From assembly GCF_026341815.1 (NCBI RefSeq), contig NZ_JAPENX010000001.1:6510001-6574000 (forward strand): 64,000 bases of DNA, given 5' to 3'. Source of the DNA: Streptomyces sp. NBC_00572. GTDB lineage: Bacteria; Actinomycetota; Actinomycetes; Streptomycetales; Streptomycetaceae. The first letter of the stretch is position 1; every line of letters starts with the position of its first letter. Shown piece after piece: positions 41,490-49,780 of the stretch. Made by a program: the position numbers and the translations under genes. Under the pieces are notes generated by a model that worked only from the letters and a program-made list of their open reading frames with translations, made no database searches and was not told the DNA's origin.

Positions 41490-42674
41490 ATGACCGACCT
41501 CCGCCTCGGTGTCCTCGGCTACGGACTGCGCGGCTCACTCGCCCGTACGGCCCACCGCCCCGACGCCGGCTCACGGGTCACCGCCCTCGCGGAGCACGAC
41601 GCACGGGCCCGGGCGGAGGCCGCCCCCGCCTTCCCCGGCGCGCGGATCTCCACCGACCACCGCGACATCGTCGAGGACCCCGACATCGACGCCGTCCTCG
41701 TCCTCACCCCCGACCACACCCACGCCGACCTGGCCTGCGAAGCGCTGAAGGCCGGCAAGCCCGTCTTCGTCGAGAAGCCCCTCGCCGTCGACATCGAGAG
41801 CTGCGACGCCATCCTGCGCACCGCCCACGAGACGGGCACCCGCCTCTACGTCGGACACAACATGCGCCACATGCCCGTGGTCCGGCTGATGCGGGACGTC
41901 ATCGAACGCGGCGAGATCGGCACGGTCAAGACGATCTGGGTCCGTCACTTCGTCGGCTACGGCGGCGACTGGTACTTCAAGGACTGGCACGCCGAACGGC
42001 GGTACACGAACGGGCTGCTGCTCCAGAAGGCCGCCCACGACATCGACGTCCTCCACTGGCTCGCCGGCGGGTACGCGGAGCAGGTGCAGGCGCTGGGCGA
42101 CCTCATGGTCTACGGCGACAACCCGCACCGCCGGGCCCCCGGCGAACCCAAGCCCGACGACTGGTACACGAAGGACGGCCACTGGCCGCCGCGCACCCAG
42201 CGCGGCCTCAACCCGGTGATCGACGTCGAGGACGTGTCCCTGGTCAACATGCGCCTGGACAACGGCGTCCTCGCCGCCTACCAGCAGTGCCACTTCACCC
42301 CGGACTACTGGCGCAACTACACGGTCATCGGCGACGCGGGCCGGCTGGAGAACTTCGGCGACGGTCCGGGCGGGGCGGTCCGGGTGTGGAACTCCCGCCG
42401 CTCGGGCTACCGGGAGGAGCCGGACGCCGAGTACCCCGTGCCCGCGGCGGAGGACAACGCCGGGCACGGCGGCGCGGACCCCCTCCTCGTCGACGAGTTC
42501 GTCCGCTTCGCCCGCGACGGCGGCCGCACCGACACCTCACCGGTGGCCGCCAGGATGTCCGTGGCGGCGGGTGTCCGAGCGACCGAGTCCCTGCGTACGG
42601 GAGGCACGCCCCGAGCGGTCCCGGCCCTCGACCCCGAACTGATCGCGTACTTCGCCCGGGGCCAGAGCCGTTGA
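41490..42674 (+). CDS. Gfo/Idh/MocA-family NAD(P)-dependent oxidoreductase
   Basis: The 394-residue enzyme starts with the dinucleotide-binding motif LRLGVLGYGLRGSLAR. It then has VLVLTPDHTHADLACEALKAGKPVFVEKPLA, with the EKP lysine at about residue 95 that defines this family, and a C-terminal alpha/beta domain with KAAHDIDVLHWLAGG. Members oxidise or reduce sugars, including uronic acids and glycosyl residues. ATG at 41490 follows AAAGGAA. As the last gene of the uptake operon it likely acts on an imported sugar; a T-tailed hairpin lies 280 bp further on. Confidence 0.88.
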   Translation: MTDLRLGVLGYGLRGSLARTAHRPDAGSRVTALAEHDARARAEAAPAFPGARISTDHRDIVEDPDIDAVLVLTPDHTHADLACEALKAGKPVFVEKPLAVDIESCDAILRTAHETGTRLYVGHNMRHMPVVRLMRDVIERGEIGTVKTIWVRHFVGYGGDWYFKDWHAERRYTNGLLLQKAAHDIDVLHWLAGGYAEQVQALGDLMVYGDNPHRRAPGEPKPDDWYTKDGHWPPRTQRGLNPVIDVEDVSLVNMRLDNGVLAAYQQCHFTPDYWRNYTVIGDAGRLENFGDGPGGAVRVWNSRRSGYREEPDAEYPVPAAEDNAGHGGADPLLVDEFVRFARDGGRTDTSPVAARMSVAAGVRATESLRTGGTPRAVPALDPELIAYFARGQSR

Positions 42675-42689
42675 CGTCGTGGTTCGGCC

Positions 42690-42900
42690 CGTCCTCGGCC
42701 ACGAGGCTCCGCAGACGAGCGAGGTCCTGTTCGGTGGTGCCGGAGGGGCGGAGGACGGCGTTCCAGCCGTCGACCACTCGGCTCTGTAGGTGTGGCCGTG
42801 GCCGTAGGGTACCCCCGTGGCGAACGGCAGGTCGGCCGTGACCTGCCAGAACGTCACGAACGGGACCCAGGACGTCGTTTCGAGGACGTCGTCGCCGGGG
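42690..42900 (-). pseudogene. Frameshifted remnant of an alpha/beta-hydrolase-family gene
   Basis: The minus strand encodes TSWVPFVTFWQVTADLPFAT followed by GVPYGHGHTYRAE, then, after a one-base frame change near 42780, VVDGWNAVLRPSGTTEQDLARLRSLVAED. The two pieces together match my memory of the C-terminus of the actinobacterial membrane alpha/beta-hydrolase family. Most of the gene is absent and both frames are broken, so it is a decayed fragment. Confidence 0.55.
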
Positions 42901-42950
42901 CCTCGCCGATCCGGGCCGATTCGTCGTACAGCAGCTGAGGCCCGGGCAGG

Positions 42951-42972
42951 GTGCAGGGTGCCTGCACTTTTT
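42951..42972 (+). terminator. Intrinsic terminator with T-tract
   Basis: GTGCAGG (42951-42957) and CCTGCAC (42961-42967) form a stem with a 3-base loop followed at once by TTTTT. This is the most classical terminator in the window and would end plus-strand transcription from the transporter operon. Confidence 0.75.
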
Positions 42973-42995
42973 CTCGAACGCGATTCGAGATCGTA

Positions 42996-44471
42996 TCAGC
43001 TGTTTTGTCCCGCGGAGCTGTGCCCGGAACGGCCGAAGGCGAGGTCGAGGAGGCGTCGCCAGTCCACGGGCGGTGCGGGGACGACGACGCCGGGGCGGTC
43101 GCGCGGCACCAGGACCCGCAGGGCGCCCGGGCGCAGGGTGCACACGACGGGCGTGGGCAGGCGCAGCGCCTCGCCGTCCACCGCCACGGGGATCTCGTCC
43201 GTACCGGAGTCGTCCGCATCGGGGTCGTCCGTGACGGCATGGTCCGTTTTGGATGCGTCCGTGGCGGAGGCGTCCGGACCGGGGTCGTTCGGGTCGGGAT
43301 TGCGCGTGGCGGAGGACACCTCGACCCGTCGGGCGGTCGTGACGGTCAGTCCGGTGGACTGCGAACCGCGCACGGCGAGATCCGCGGCCTCCGCGGCGCC
43401 CTCCACCCGGATCCCCAGCACACCCAGCTCGCCGTCGTCGAGACTGGGCCGGCGCGCGCCGCCGCTCAGGACGTCGGGCGAGGTGTACGCGTTGTTGCTG
43501 ACCAGGAGCGCCTGCTGGGACGTCAGCGGCGCACCGTCGATCCGTGCGTCGAGCCGCCGCATCCCTTCGCCGACCAGCAGGTCCGGCATGAGGGTCAGGG
43601 CCGTGCCCGCCTTGTCGTCGCGGTACTCGGGGCGCTGTACGACATCGGCGTAGACACCGAAGGACACGGTGTTGACGAAGGCCCGGCCCGCGACGTCACC
43701 GAGGTCGATCCGGAGCTCCTCGCCGTCCGTCAGCGCGTCGAGGCAGCGGGCCGGGTCGGACCGGTCGAGCCCGAGGTCCATGGCGAAGTGGTTGCGGGTG
43801 CCGGCCGAGATGACGAGGAACGGCAGGTCGTGTTCGGCGGCGACCGCCGCGACCAGGGCCTGGGTGCCGTCACCGCCGGCGACGCCGAGCAGGTCCGCTC
43901 CCTCGGCCACCGCCTCGCGAGCGAGCTCGGCCACGTCGGCGGGGGCGGAGGGATCGAGGACGAACACCCGGGCGCCCAGAGCCTCGGCCCGGTCGACCAG
44001 CCCGAAGCGGCCGACCTTCCCGCCGCCCGACTTCGGGTTCATGATGAGGAACGCGCGCTGGGGCCGGGGGGTGGCGACCGCCCGTTTGGAACGTCGGGGA
44101 CGTGCCCTGCGCAGCGCGGCCCGGGCGAAGGCCAGCGCCAGGCCCCAGCACAGGACCAGCGCCAGCGCCGTCTGCCACAGACCGTCCCGCGCGTAGAGCA
44201 CCACGACGCCGACCGGCGCGGCGATGGCGACGAGGGCCCCGAACAGGCGGACCACGCCGCGGTGCGCCAGGAACCACCACACGCCCGCGACACAGACGAC
44301 GAGTCCGAGCAGTCCGGCCCCGACGACCACAAGGCCGCCGTCGCCGATGGTGAGCACCAGCACGACCAGGGAGCCGATCGCCGCCAGCACGGCCAGACGC
44401 GCGAGGAGCCGTGCGCCGGCATCCGCGCCGGAGCTCGTCGTCCGCGTCCCACCCCTGCCGTCCTGGCCCAT
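42996..44471 (-). CDS. Membrane diacylglycerol-kinase-like protein
   Basis: The 491-residue protein has about four N-terminal transmembrane helices (30-120), a basic linker, then a DAGK/LCB5 catalytic domain beginning FLIMNPKSGGGKVGRFGLVD (about 140) with the nucleotide motif GVAGGDGTQALVAAVA and ISAGTRNHFAMDLGLDR. A C-terminal beta-rich domain contains an acidic low-complexity insert (NPDPNDPGPDASATDAS). Family enzymes phosphorylate diacylglycerol or related lipids. ATG at 44471 opens the frame with MGQDGRGG. It stands alone, convergent with the transporter operon. Confidence 0.85.
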   Translation of the reverse strand: MGQDGRGGTRTTSSGADAGARLLARLAVLAAIGSLVVLVLTIGDGGLVVVGAGLLGLVVCVAGVWWFLAHRGVVRLFGALVAIAAPVGVVVLYARDGLWQTALALVLCWGLALAFARAALRRARPRRSKRAVATPRPQRAFLIMNPKSGGGKVGRFGLVDRAEALGARVFVLDPSAPADVAELAREAVAEGADLLGVAGGDGTQALVAAVAAEHDLPFLVISAGTRNHFAMDLGLDRSDPARCLDALTDGEELRIDLGDVAGRAFVNTVSFGVYADVVQRPEYRDDKAGTALTLMPDLLVGEGMRRLDARIDGAPLTSQQALLVSNNAYTSPDVLSGGARRPSLDDGELGVLGIRVEGAAEAADLAVRGSQSTGLTVTTARRVEVSSATRNPDPNDPGPDASATDASKTDHAVTDDPDADDSGTDEIPVAVDGEALRLPTPVVCTLRPGALRVLVPRDRPGVVVPAPPVDWRRLLDLAFGRSGHSSAGQNS

Positions 44472-44873
44472 CCCGTGTCCCGCCTCTCAGCCCGGTCCGT
44501 GCCCCCAGCGTTCACGCTCCGAGCCCGGCGGGCATCCCTGCGGGGCCGCGCGGGTGAGGCTCCTCGCGGGCCCGGTGGCGCGAGGCCGTTCGAGGCGGGC
44601 CTGAGGAACGGAGGGGCGGGATCGCGTCGGCCCTTGGTGCGGACGCGGTTCGCGGGCGCCGGGGAGCTTGTCCTGTGGGCCCTGGGGCAGTCCACGAGGC
44701 CCGCTTGGTCGATCCCGTTGCGGACGGGGACGGGGTGGCCGTCCGAAGCCGCCGTGCGCTGCCGCCCTTGGTGGGCCGTGCGGCGATCAGTGCCGGATCG
44801 GCCGGCCCCTGACGGGCGCGGTGGGCGTTCCGGTACTGCGCGACGGCGACGGCGGACGGGCCGGTACTGCGCG
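44472..44873. other. Intergenic region without a supported gene
   Basis: No frame here shows a recognisable protein. It holds the likely promoter of the DAGK-like gene near 44472-44560 and, near its right end, one copy of a duplicated GGTACTGCGCGACGGCG sequence that recurs immediately before the large hairpin. Confidence 0.5.
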
Positions 44874-44921
44874 ACGGCGGACGGGCCGGCGCGGGGCGCC
44901 CCGCACCGGCCCGTCCGCCGT
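44874..44921. terminator. Large composite hairpin downstream of the PadR operon
   Basis: ACGGCGGACGGGCCGG at 44874-44889 pairs perfectly with 44906-44921. Inside it GCGGGG/CCCCGC (44891-44896, 44899-44904) continues the stem after a single C-A mismatch. It begins 36 bp past the stop of the minus-strand membrane-protein gene. Confidence 0.75.
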
Positions 44922-44956
44922 GCTCGTCGTACTCGCCGGCGCTTGTCTCCCCGGCT

Positions 44957-45514
44957 TCAGGACTCCGTCGGCCGGGGGGCCCGTCGTTCGGCGACGAGGT
45001 ACGCGATGCCCGGCAGGGTCAGCAGGGCGGAGCCCCACAACGGCAGCAGGAACAGCGTCTCCTCGCCGACCAGCTTCTTCGTGAGGAACATGACCGGCAG
45101 TCCGACGACGAGCGCCACGATCCAGCCCTTGCCGAAGCCGAGGGTGCCTCGGCGCAGTTCGAGGACCACGGTGACGGCGCCGATGCTCAGCCAGAAGGCC
45201 AGCCGCCCGGCGTCGATGTCCACGACCGTCGTCCAGTGGACGAGGTGCGACATCAGCAGCAGCCCGCCCACGACGAACGGAACCAGCGCCGCCATCCTCG
45301 CCACGCGCCGGTGCAGCGGCATCCGCGCCCTGGCCCAGGACGCGGCGAAGGCCTTGACGTCGCGGCCGACGACCTCCTGGGGGGTGCGGCCGGCGGCCGC
45401 GGCGTCCTCCAGATGGGCGGTGAGCTCGGCGAGCATCTCCCGGACGGATGCGTCGTCGATGCCCCGGTACTCCCAGTTGCTGCGGCAGACCGCGAGCACG
45501 CGCTCGTTCGTCAT
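44957..45514 (-). CDS. DUF1700/DUF1129-like membrane protein partner of PadR
   Basis: This 185-residue protein has a soluble helical N-terminus (VREMLAELTAHLEDAAAAGRTPQEVVG, a motif typical of small proteins encoded with PadR regulators) and four transmembrane helices from about residue 70 on. The function of this partner class is unknown; membrane stress sensing has been suggested for relatives. ATG at 45514 overlaps the PadR stop by 4 bp, so the two are translationally coupled. Confidence 0.75.
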   Translation of the reverse strand: MTNERVLAVCRSNWEYRGIDDASVREMLAELTAHLEDAAAAGRTPQEVVGRDVKAFAASWARARMPLHRRVARMAALVPFVVGGLLLMSHLVHWTTVVDIDAGRLAFWLSIGAVTVVLELRRGTLGFGKGWIVALVVGLPVMFLTKKLVGEETLFLLPLWGSALLTLPGIAYLVAERRAPRPTES

Positions 45515-45933
45515 GGTGTCGGTTCCCCCGTGGGTCGTTCGGTCTCGGTCGTCTCGGTGGGCTCCGTTCCGGCCGCGCCGGCGAGAATCCGGTCGGCCTG
45601 GGTGGTGAACCCCCGCCACACGGCCCGCCCGTGGTCCAGTTCGGCCCGTCCGGCCCCGGACAGCCGGTAGTACTTGCGCGGTGCCCCGCCACTGGACGAC
45701 GGGGCGCGGAACGATTCCACGAGTCCCGCGCGCTCCATCCTGGCCAGGAGGGGATAGATGCTTCCCTCGCTCACCAGTTCAAGCCCGCTCTCCGTGAGCG
45801 CCTCCACGAACTCATAGCCGTAACGCGGCCGTTCGGCGATCAGAGACAGCAGGCACAGGTCGAGCACACCGCGCAGAAGCTGGCTGCGCCGTTGATCACC
45901 GGCCGTCGACAGCTCCTTTGTCATGCGGTACAT
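45511..45933 (-). CDS. PadR-family transcriptional regulator
   Basis: The 140-residue protein has the PadR winged helix (LDLCLLSLIAERPRYGYEFVEALTESGLELVSEGSIYPLLARMERAGLVES) with the GSIYPLL signature, and a short C-terminal dimerisation helix. ATG 45933 starts one base before a 17-bp palindrome, so the mRNA is probably leaderless and autoregulated; ATG 45924 is an alternative. The product likely represses its own operon with the membrane protein downstream. Confidence 0.88.
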   Translation of the reverse strand: MYRMTKELSTAGDQRRSQLLRGVLDLCLLSLIAERPRYGYEFVEALTESGLELVSEGSIYPLLARMERAGLVESFRAPSSSGGAPRKYYRLSGAGRAELDHGRAVWRGFTTQADRILAGAAGTEPTETTETERPTGEPTP

Positions 45934-45950
45934 GATAGTCGCCGATTATC
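45934..45950. promoter_or_regulatory. PadR autoregulatory operator
   Basis: GATAGTCGCCGATTATC is a 17-bp palindrome with one mismatched pair. It abuts the PadR start codon and would cover its -10 region. Confidence 0.6.
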
Positions 45951-46001
45951 TTGCGCCGCAAGAGACTCGGGGTTGTCACACCCCTTCCCTAGGCTCGTCC
46001 C

Positions 46002-46382
46002 ATGAGCGTCTCTCTCTACTACTCCGCCCGCCGGACGACGCCGCTGACGGCCGTCGAGTCGGCCGCCGTCGCGCGCGTCGTCGCCGCCCACGAGTCGTCC
46101 TTCCCCTATCGGGACCAGGAGAGCCTCTGCCTGTACAGCGGTGATCGCACTCCGCCGGACGAGATCGTGGCCGGATCCACGAAGATGCCCCTCGACCTCG
46201 GGCGGCTCCTGCCGGTGATCGTCCATGTCCTGGACTCCGTGACCGAGTTGCGCCGTGCTCTGCCGGGAGCGACGTGGCACGTGCACCTGGACGACCTCGA
46301 CGTCCCCTGGGACGAGAGCGAAGGCTACGCACTTCCCGGCATGCGTGACGCGGACCTGGCGGCCGAGCTGGAAGGTCATTGA
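46002..46382 (+). CDS. Small hypothetical cytoplasmic protein
   Basis: The 126-residue protein (MSVSLYYSARRTTPLTAVESAAV) is not assigned to a family. It has a beta/alpha pattern with a conserved-looking ESSFPYRDQESLCLY stretch and an acidic C-terminus (DLDVPWDESEGYALPGM). ATG at 46002 lies only 6 bases after a TAGGCT -10-like element, suggesting a leaderless transcript. It is divergent from padR; the shared region also holds a GGGGT-N6-ACCCC dyad at 45969-45984. Confidence 0.65.
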   Translation: MSVSLYYSARRTTPLTAVESAAVARVVAAHESSFPYRDQESLCLYSGDRTPPDEIVAGSTKMPLDLGRLLPVIVHVLDSVTELRRALPGATWHVHLDDLDVPWDESEGYALPGMRDADLAAELEGH

Positions 46383-46557
46383 CCTGGTGGGTACGCGGCA
46401 GACGGCCACGACCTCCCGGCCGCGCTCATCGCCCGGAACCGGTAGCCACCGGCGTGAGTGACCCACATCACTTTCTCCGTCCCCCGGCTTTCCGTTATCG
46501 ACGGCGCGCCCCAGGCTCTCCCAAGCGCAAACATCTCCAACGGACGGGACGGTCGGC

Positions 46558-48492
46558 GTGCGGCAGAGCACAGGAATCGAGCGGGACACGGAGCTGGTCC
46601 TGGCGGCACGGAACGGTGACCCCTGGGCGCGGGACCAGCTGATCACCGCCCACCTGCCCCTGGTCCACACCACCGTGGCGCTGGCCATGAACGGTCGTCA
46701 CGGTGTCGAGCACGTCGAACACGTCGTACGGGAGACGATGCTCCGCGCCCTCGACGGGCTGGACACCCTCACCGACCCCGGCGTCTTCCGGCCCTGGCTG
46801 GTCGCGATCGCCGTGGACGGGATCCGGCGGCACCGGCACGCACAGCCGGCCGGCTACGCGTTCGGGGACGGCGCGGCCGCCGTCCCCCTGCCCGCGACGG
46901 GCCATGCGTACGAGATCACCGAGGCGGCCCGCTGGCTGGACCCGGACGACGGTGAACTGCTGGCGTTGTGGTGGCAGGAGTGCGCGGGTGAACTGACCCG
47001 GTACGAGACGGCGGCCGCGTTGCGCTGGTCGGCCGAGGAGACGGCGGCTCGGTTCGAGGCGGTACGGGCTCGGCTCGAAGCCGCCCGGGTCGTCGCCGGT
47101 GCCCTGGCCGGGAACCCGACCTGCCACTTCCTCAGCCACCAGGCGGCGGACTGGGACGGCCGACCCTCCGCCCCGTGGCGCGAGCACCTGGCCCACCACA
47201 CCCTCACCTGCGCGCACTGCGCCCCGCGCTGGAGCGGACTGGTCCCGGCGGAGGTAGCCCTCGCGGCCACGCCGCCCGGGTCTGTGGCCCAGGCGGGCGA
47301 GGCCGCTGGGGGACCCGCGACGCCGACCACCTCCTCCGCCTTCGCCCCCGACCGGCACGGCACCCCGGGCGGGTACACCACCACCTCCTCCGACACCGAC
47401 TACGACTCCGCATCCGGCTCCGACCCCTATCGCGCGTCGGAGTTCGGCGAGTTCCGCGAGTTCCCCGAATTCACCGAGATCGCCGACACGGCCGCCACGG
47501 CCGACCTGACGGAGCCGTACCTCCTGGCCGGATCCGGACTCTCGGAGCACGGCCACCCCCACATACCCCGGCACGCCCCCGCCTCCTCGGCGCCGCGGCG
47601 GAGTGGCTCACGTGCGGCGCTTCGGCGCCGTCGCCAGACGCAGGAGCGGAGCCGGCGCAGGGCGGTCATCGCGGCCGGTGTCGTGGTCATGGCGGTCACG
47701 GGCGGGGCGTTCTCGCTGTACGGAGGGCGTGGCGGGGACGACGACCTCCTCGAAGCGAACCGTCTGACGGCCCCGGGCCTGGACCTGCCGCTCACGCAGG
47801 ATCCGTCCACCCACTCCGGCTCCCCGTCCGCGGCAGCGACGAGCCCCACCGCCTCGCCGTCCGCGTCCAAGACCGCCACCGCACGTCCCTCCACGTCGGC
47901 GTCGCCCAGCGCGCGGACCACGACCGCGGCGCCCCGCCCGGTCCGTACCACCGAACCCGCCCAGGTGAAGACGACCCCGCCCCGCACCACGGCACCCACG
48001 CCCGGCACGAGGCCGACCCGCCCCGGCACGGGCGACGGCTCGGGCAATGGCACGGGCACGGACGGCGGCAGCGGTACCGGTACAGGTGCAGGTAAGCAGA
48101 ACGACCAGGGTCAGAGCTCGGCAGCCGATCAGGTCATCGCCCTGGTCAACGCGGAGCGCGCCAAGGCGGGCTGCGGCCCGCTGACCGCGAACGCGACCCT
48201 GACCAGGGCGGCTCAGGGCCACTCCGACGACATGGCCGCGCGCGACTTCTTCGACCACACCAACCCCGACGGCGACGGTCCGGGGGAGCGGGTGACGGAC
48301 GCCGGATACCCGTGGTCGACCTACGGCGAGAACATCGCCATGGGCCAGAGCAGCCCGGAACAGGTCATGGACTCCTGGATGAACAGCCCGGGCCACCGTG
48401 CGAACATCCTCAACTGCTCCTTCAAGGAGATAGGCATCGGCATTCACTCCGAGGGCGGTCCCTACTGGACCCAGGTCTTCGGCGCCCGCTGA
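46558..48492 (+). CDS. Sigma-factor-like N-terminus, transmembrane helix and extracytoplasmic CAP/SCP domain
   Basis: This 644-residue protein is a three-part fusion. Residues 1-190 resemble an ECF sigma factor (DTELVLAARNGDPWARDQLITAHLPLVHTTVALAM, TMLRALDGLDTLTDPGVFRPWLVAIAVDGIRRHR), followed by a HxxxC-x2-C-type zinc-like patch (HHTLTCAHCAPRW). A transmembrane helix lies at about 366-386 (RRAVIAAGVVVMAVTGGAF), then a Ser/Thr/Pro-rich wall-spanning linker and a C-terminal CAP domain at about 525-644 (VIALVNAERAKAGCGPL, HTNPDGDGPGERV, WMNSPGHRANILNCSF). The GTG start at 46558 was taken as the first good in-frame start. It may couple surface signals to cytoplasmic events. Confidence 0.8.
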   Translation: MRQSTGIERDTELVLAARNGDPWARDQLITAHLPLVHTTVALAMNGRHGVEHVEHVVRETMLRALDGLDTLTDPGVFRPWLVAIAVDGIRRHRHAQPAGYAFGDGAAAVPLPATGHAYEITEAARWLDPDDGELLALWWQECAGELTRYETAAALRWSAEETAARFEAVRARLEAARVVAGALAGNPTCHFLSHQAADWDGRPSAPWREHLAHHTLTCAHCAPRWSGLVPAEVALAATPPGSVAQAGEAAGGPATPTTSSAFAPDRHGTPGGYTTTSSDTDYDSASGSDPYRASEFGEFREFPEFTEIADTAATADLTEPYLLAGSGLSEHGHPHIPRHAPASSAPRRSGSRAALRRRRQTQERSRRRAVIAAGVVVMAVTGGAFSLYGGRGGDDDLLEANRLTAPGLDLPLTQDPSTHSGSPSAAATSPTASPSASKTATARPSTSASPSARTTTAAPRPVRTTEPAQVKTTPPRTTAPTPGTRPTRPGTGDGSGNGTGTDGGSGTGTGAGKQNDQGQSSAADQVIALVNAERAKAGCGPLTANATLTRAAQGHSDDMAARDFFDHTNPDGDGPGERVTDAGYPWSTYGENIAMGQSSPEQVMDSWMNSPGHRANILNCSFKEIGIGIHSEGGPYWTQVFGAR

Positions 48493-48525
48493 CCCTGCCG
48501 CCCCCACGCACGGACCCGGCCCCGG

Positions 48526-49620
48526 TCACCAGGTGGTGGGGCCGGTGAGTTCGGTGACGGGCCCGCGCCGGGCGTGGGGGAGGCCGAGGCGGTCTCGGGC
48601 GTGGTGGACGGCGGCGAGCTGCTCGATCGCGGACGGGCCCCAGTCGAAGAGATCAAGGGCCTGTTCCGGGGTCGTCAGGATCCGGAGGTACGTACGGCCG
48701 GTGGCTGGATCCACGGCCGGCGGACCGAGCCGGGTGAGGGCGGCGGCGTAGCGGACCCGGGCGCACGGTTCTTCGGTATCGGAGAGGTACCCGACGTACA
48801 AGGCACCGGACAGCTCGGCGGCGGCTTCCTCGGCGGTCTCGCGGCGCAGAGTGGCCTCCGGGTCGTCGTGGTCCTGGGCTTCGGGCGTGCCACCGGGGAG
48901 GCAGGCGGCGCCGGTGTCGGGTTCGAGGAGGACGAGGACACGGCCGTCCGGGGCGAAGGCCCAGACCCAGGACTGGCGGACCACCAGCCGGTCCGGCACC
49001 GGTGCGGCATGGAAGGGGTAGTGGTGCCGGGCCCGGGCGGTGCGCAGGACGCCGGCGGTGTCGAGTACGGAGGGGGCGATCGGGTGACCGTCCTCCAGGA
49101 GCACGGCGCCACCGGCGTCGATGCGGGCGCGCAGCGCCGCGAGGGCGCGGCGGGCATCGCCCGGCGCGAGCAGGCCCGGCAGGTCGGCGGGCTCGACGAA
49201 CTCGATGCCCGTGATCTCTCGTTCGGGCAGCCGGACGGCGGCGATCCGGTCGTCGCTCCAGGTGCCACCGTCGAAGACGTGCAGGATCTCGCCGGGAAAC
49301 CGCAGGGGGGCCGATGCGTCGAGGCCGCGGGCGGGAACCCAGTCGACGGCCAGGCCGCGGTCGACGGTCGCGGTGATGCCGAGTTCCTCGTGCAGTTCGC
49401 GTGCGGCGGCGTGGGCGGGCGACTCGCCCTTGTCGACGGCGCCGCCCGGGAGGAGACAGGTGTCGCGGTAGTCGACGTGCTGGACCAGGACCTGCCCGCG
49501 CTGGTCGGTGATCAGCACCGAGCTCCCGACCCAGAGAGCGGCCGAAGCACGCAGGGCCCCGTACTCCTCGTCGGTCATCGCCGTTCCCGCCGACTCGTCG
49601 GGCGTGGAGGTCGTCGTCAT
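48526..49620 (-). CDS. Double NUDIX-domain hydrolase
   Basis: The 364-residue protein contains two NUDIX domains. The first has a complete box, GGAVDKGESPAHAAARELHEELGI (described here by its G-x5-E-x7-REUxEExGU pattern, about 59-82). The second (about 243-270) reads GGTPEAQDHDDPEATLRRET followed by AEEAAAEL, an extended but recognisable box. NUDIX enzymes hydrolyse nucleoside diphosphates linked to other groups. ATG at 49620 follows GGAGAACG. It lies downstream of the ABC transporter gene on the same strand and is convergent with the CAP fusion gene. Confidence 0.85.
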   Translation of the reverse strand: MTTTSTPDESAGTAMTDEEYGALRASAALWVGSSVLITDQRGQVLVQHVDYRDTCLLPGGAVDKGESPAHAAARELHEELGITATVDRGLAVDWVPARGLDASAPLRFPGEILHVFDGGTWSDDRIAAVRLPEREITGIEFVEPADLPGLLAPGDARRALAALRARIDAGGAVLLEDGHPIAPSVLDTAGVLRTARARHHYPFHAAPVPDRLVVRQSWVWAFAPDGRVLVLLEPDTGAACLPGGTPEAQDHDDPEATLRRETAEEAAAELSGALYVGYLSDTEEPCARVRYAAALTRLGPPAVDPATGRTYLRILTTPEQALDLFDWGPSAIEQLAAVHHARDRLGLPHARRGPVTELTGPTTW

Positions 49621-49780
49621 CGTTCTCCGATCTCAGTGGGTGTGTCCGTCCGCGCGGGTCCGCGCCGGTCGGCGCCGGTCCGTGACGGACGTTCCGGTGG
49701 CCGGGCCTGCATCAGGGGACGCGCCGATGCGGGTCGCCCGGTCACCTCGACCTGCCTGCCGGACGTCGGTTTCGTGGGTG

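Noticed and set aside
42973..42989. LexA-like box (TCGAA-N5-TTCGA)
   Set aside because: The spacing is one base short of the actinobacterial SOS consensus TCGAAC-N4-GTTCGA, and no SOS gene follows.
42972..42990. TCTCGAA/TTCGAGA hairpin as terminator of the DAGK-like gene
   Set aside because: In the direction of that gene the stem is followed by A residues, not T; the adjacent plus-strand hairpin has the T-tract.
46454..46471. CRP-like dyad GTGA-N10-TCAC before the sigma-CAP fusion gene
   Set aside because: The spacing does not fit TGTGA-N6-TCACA.
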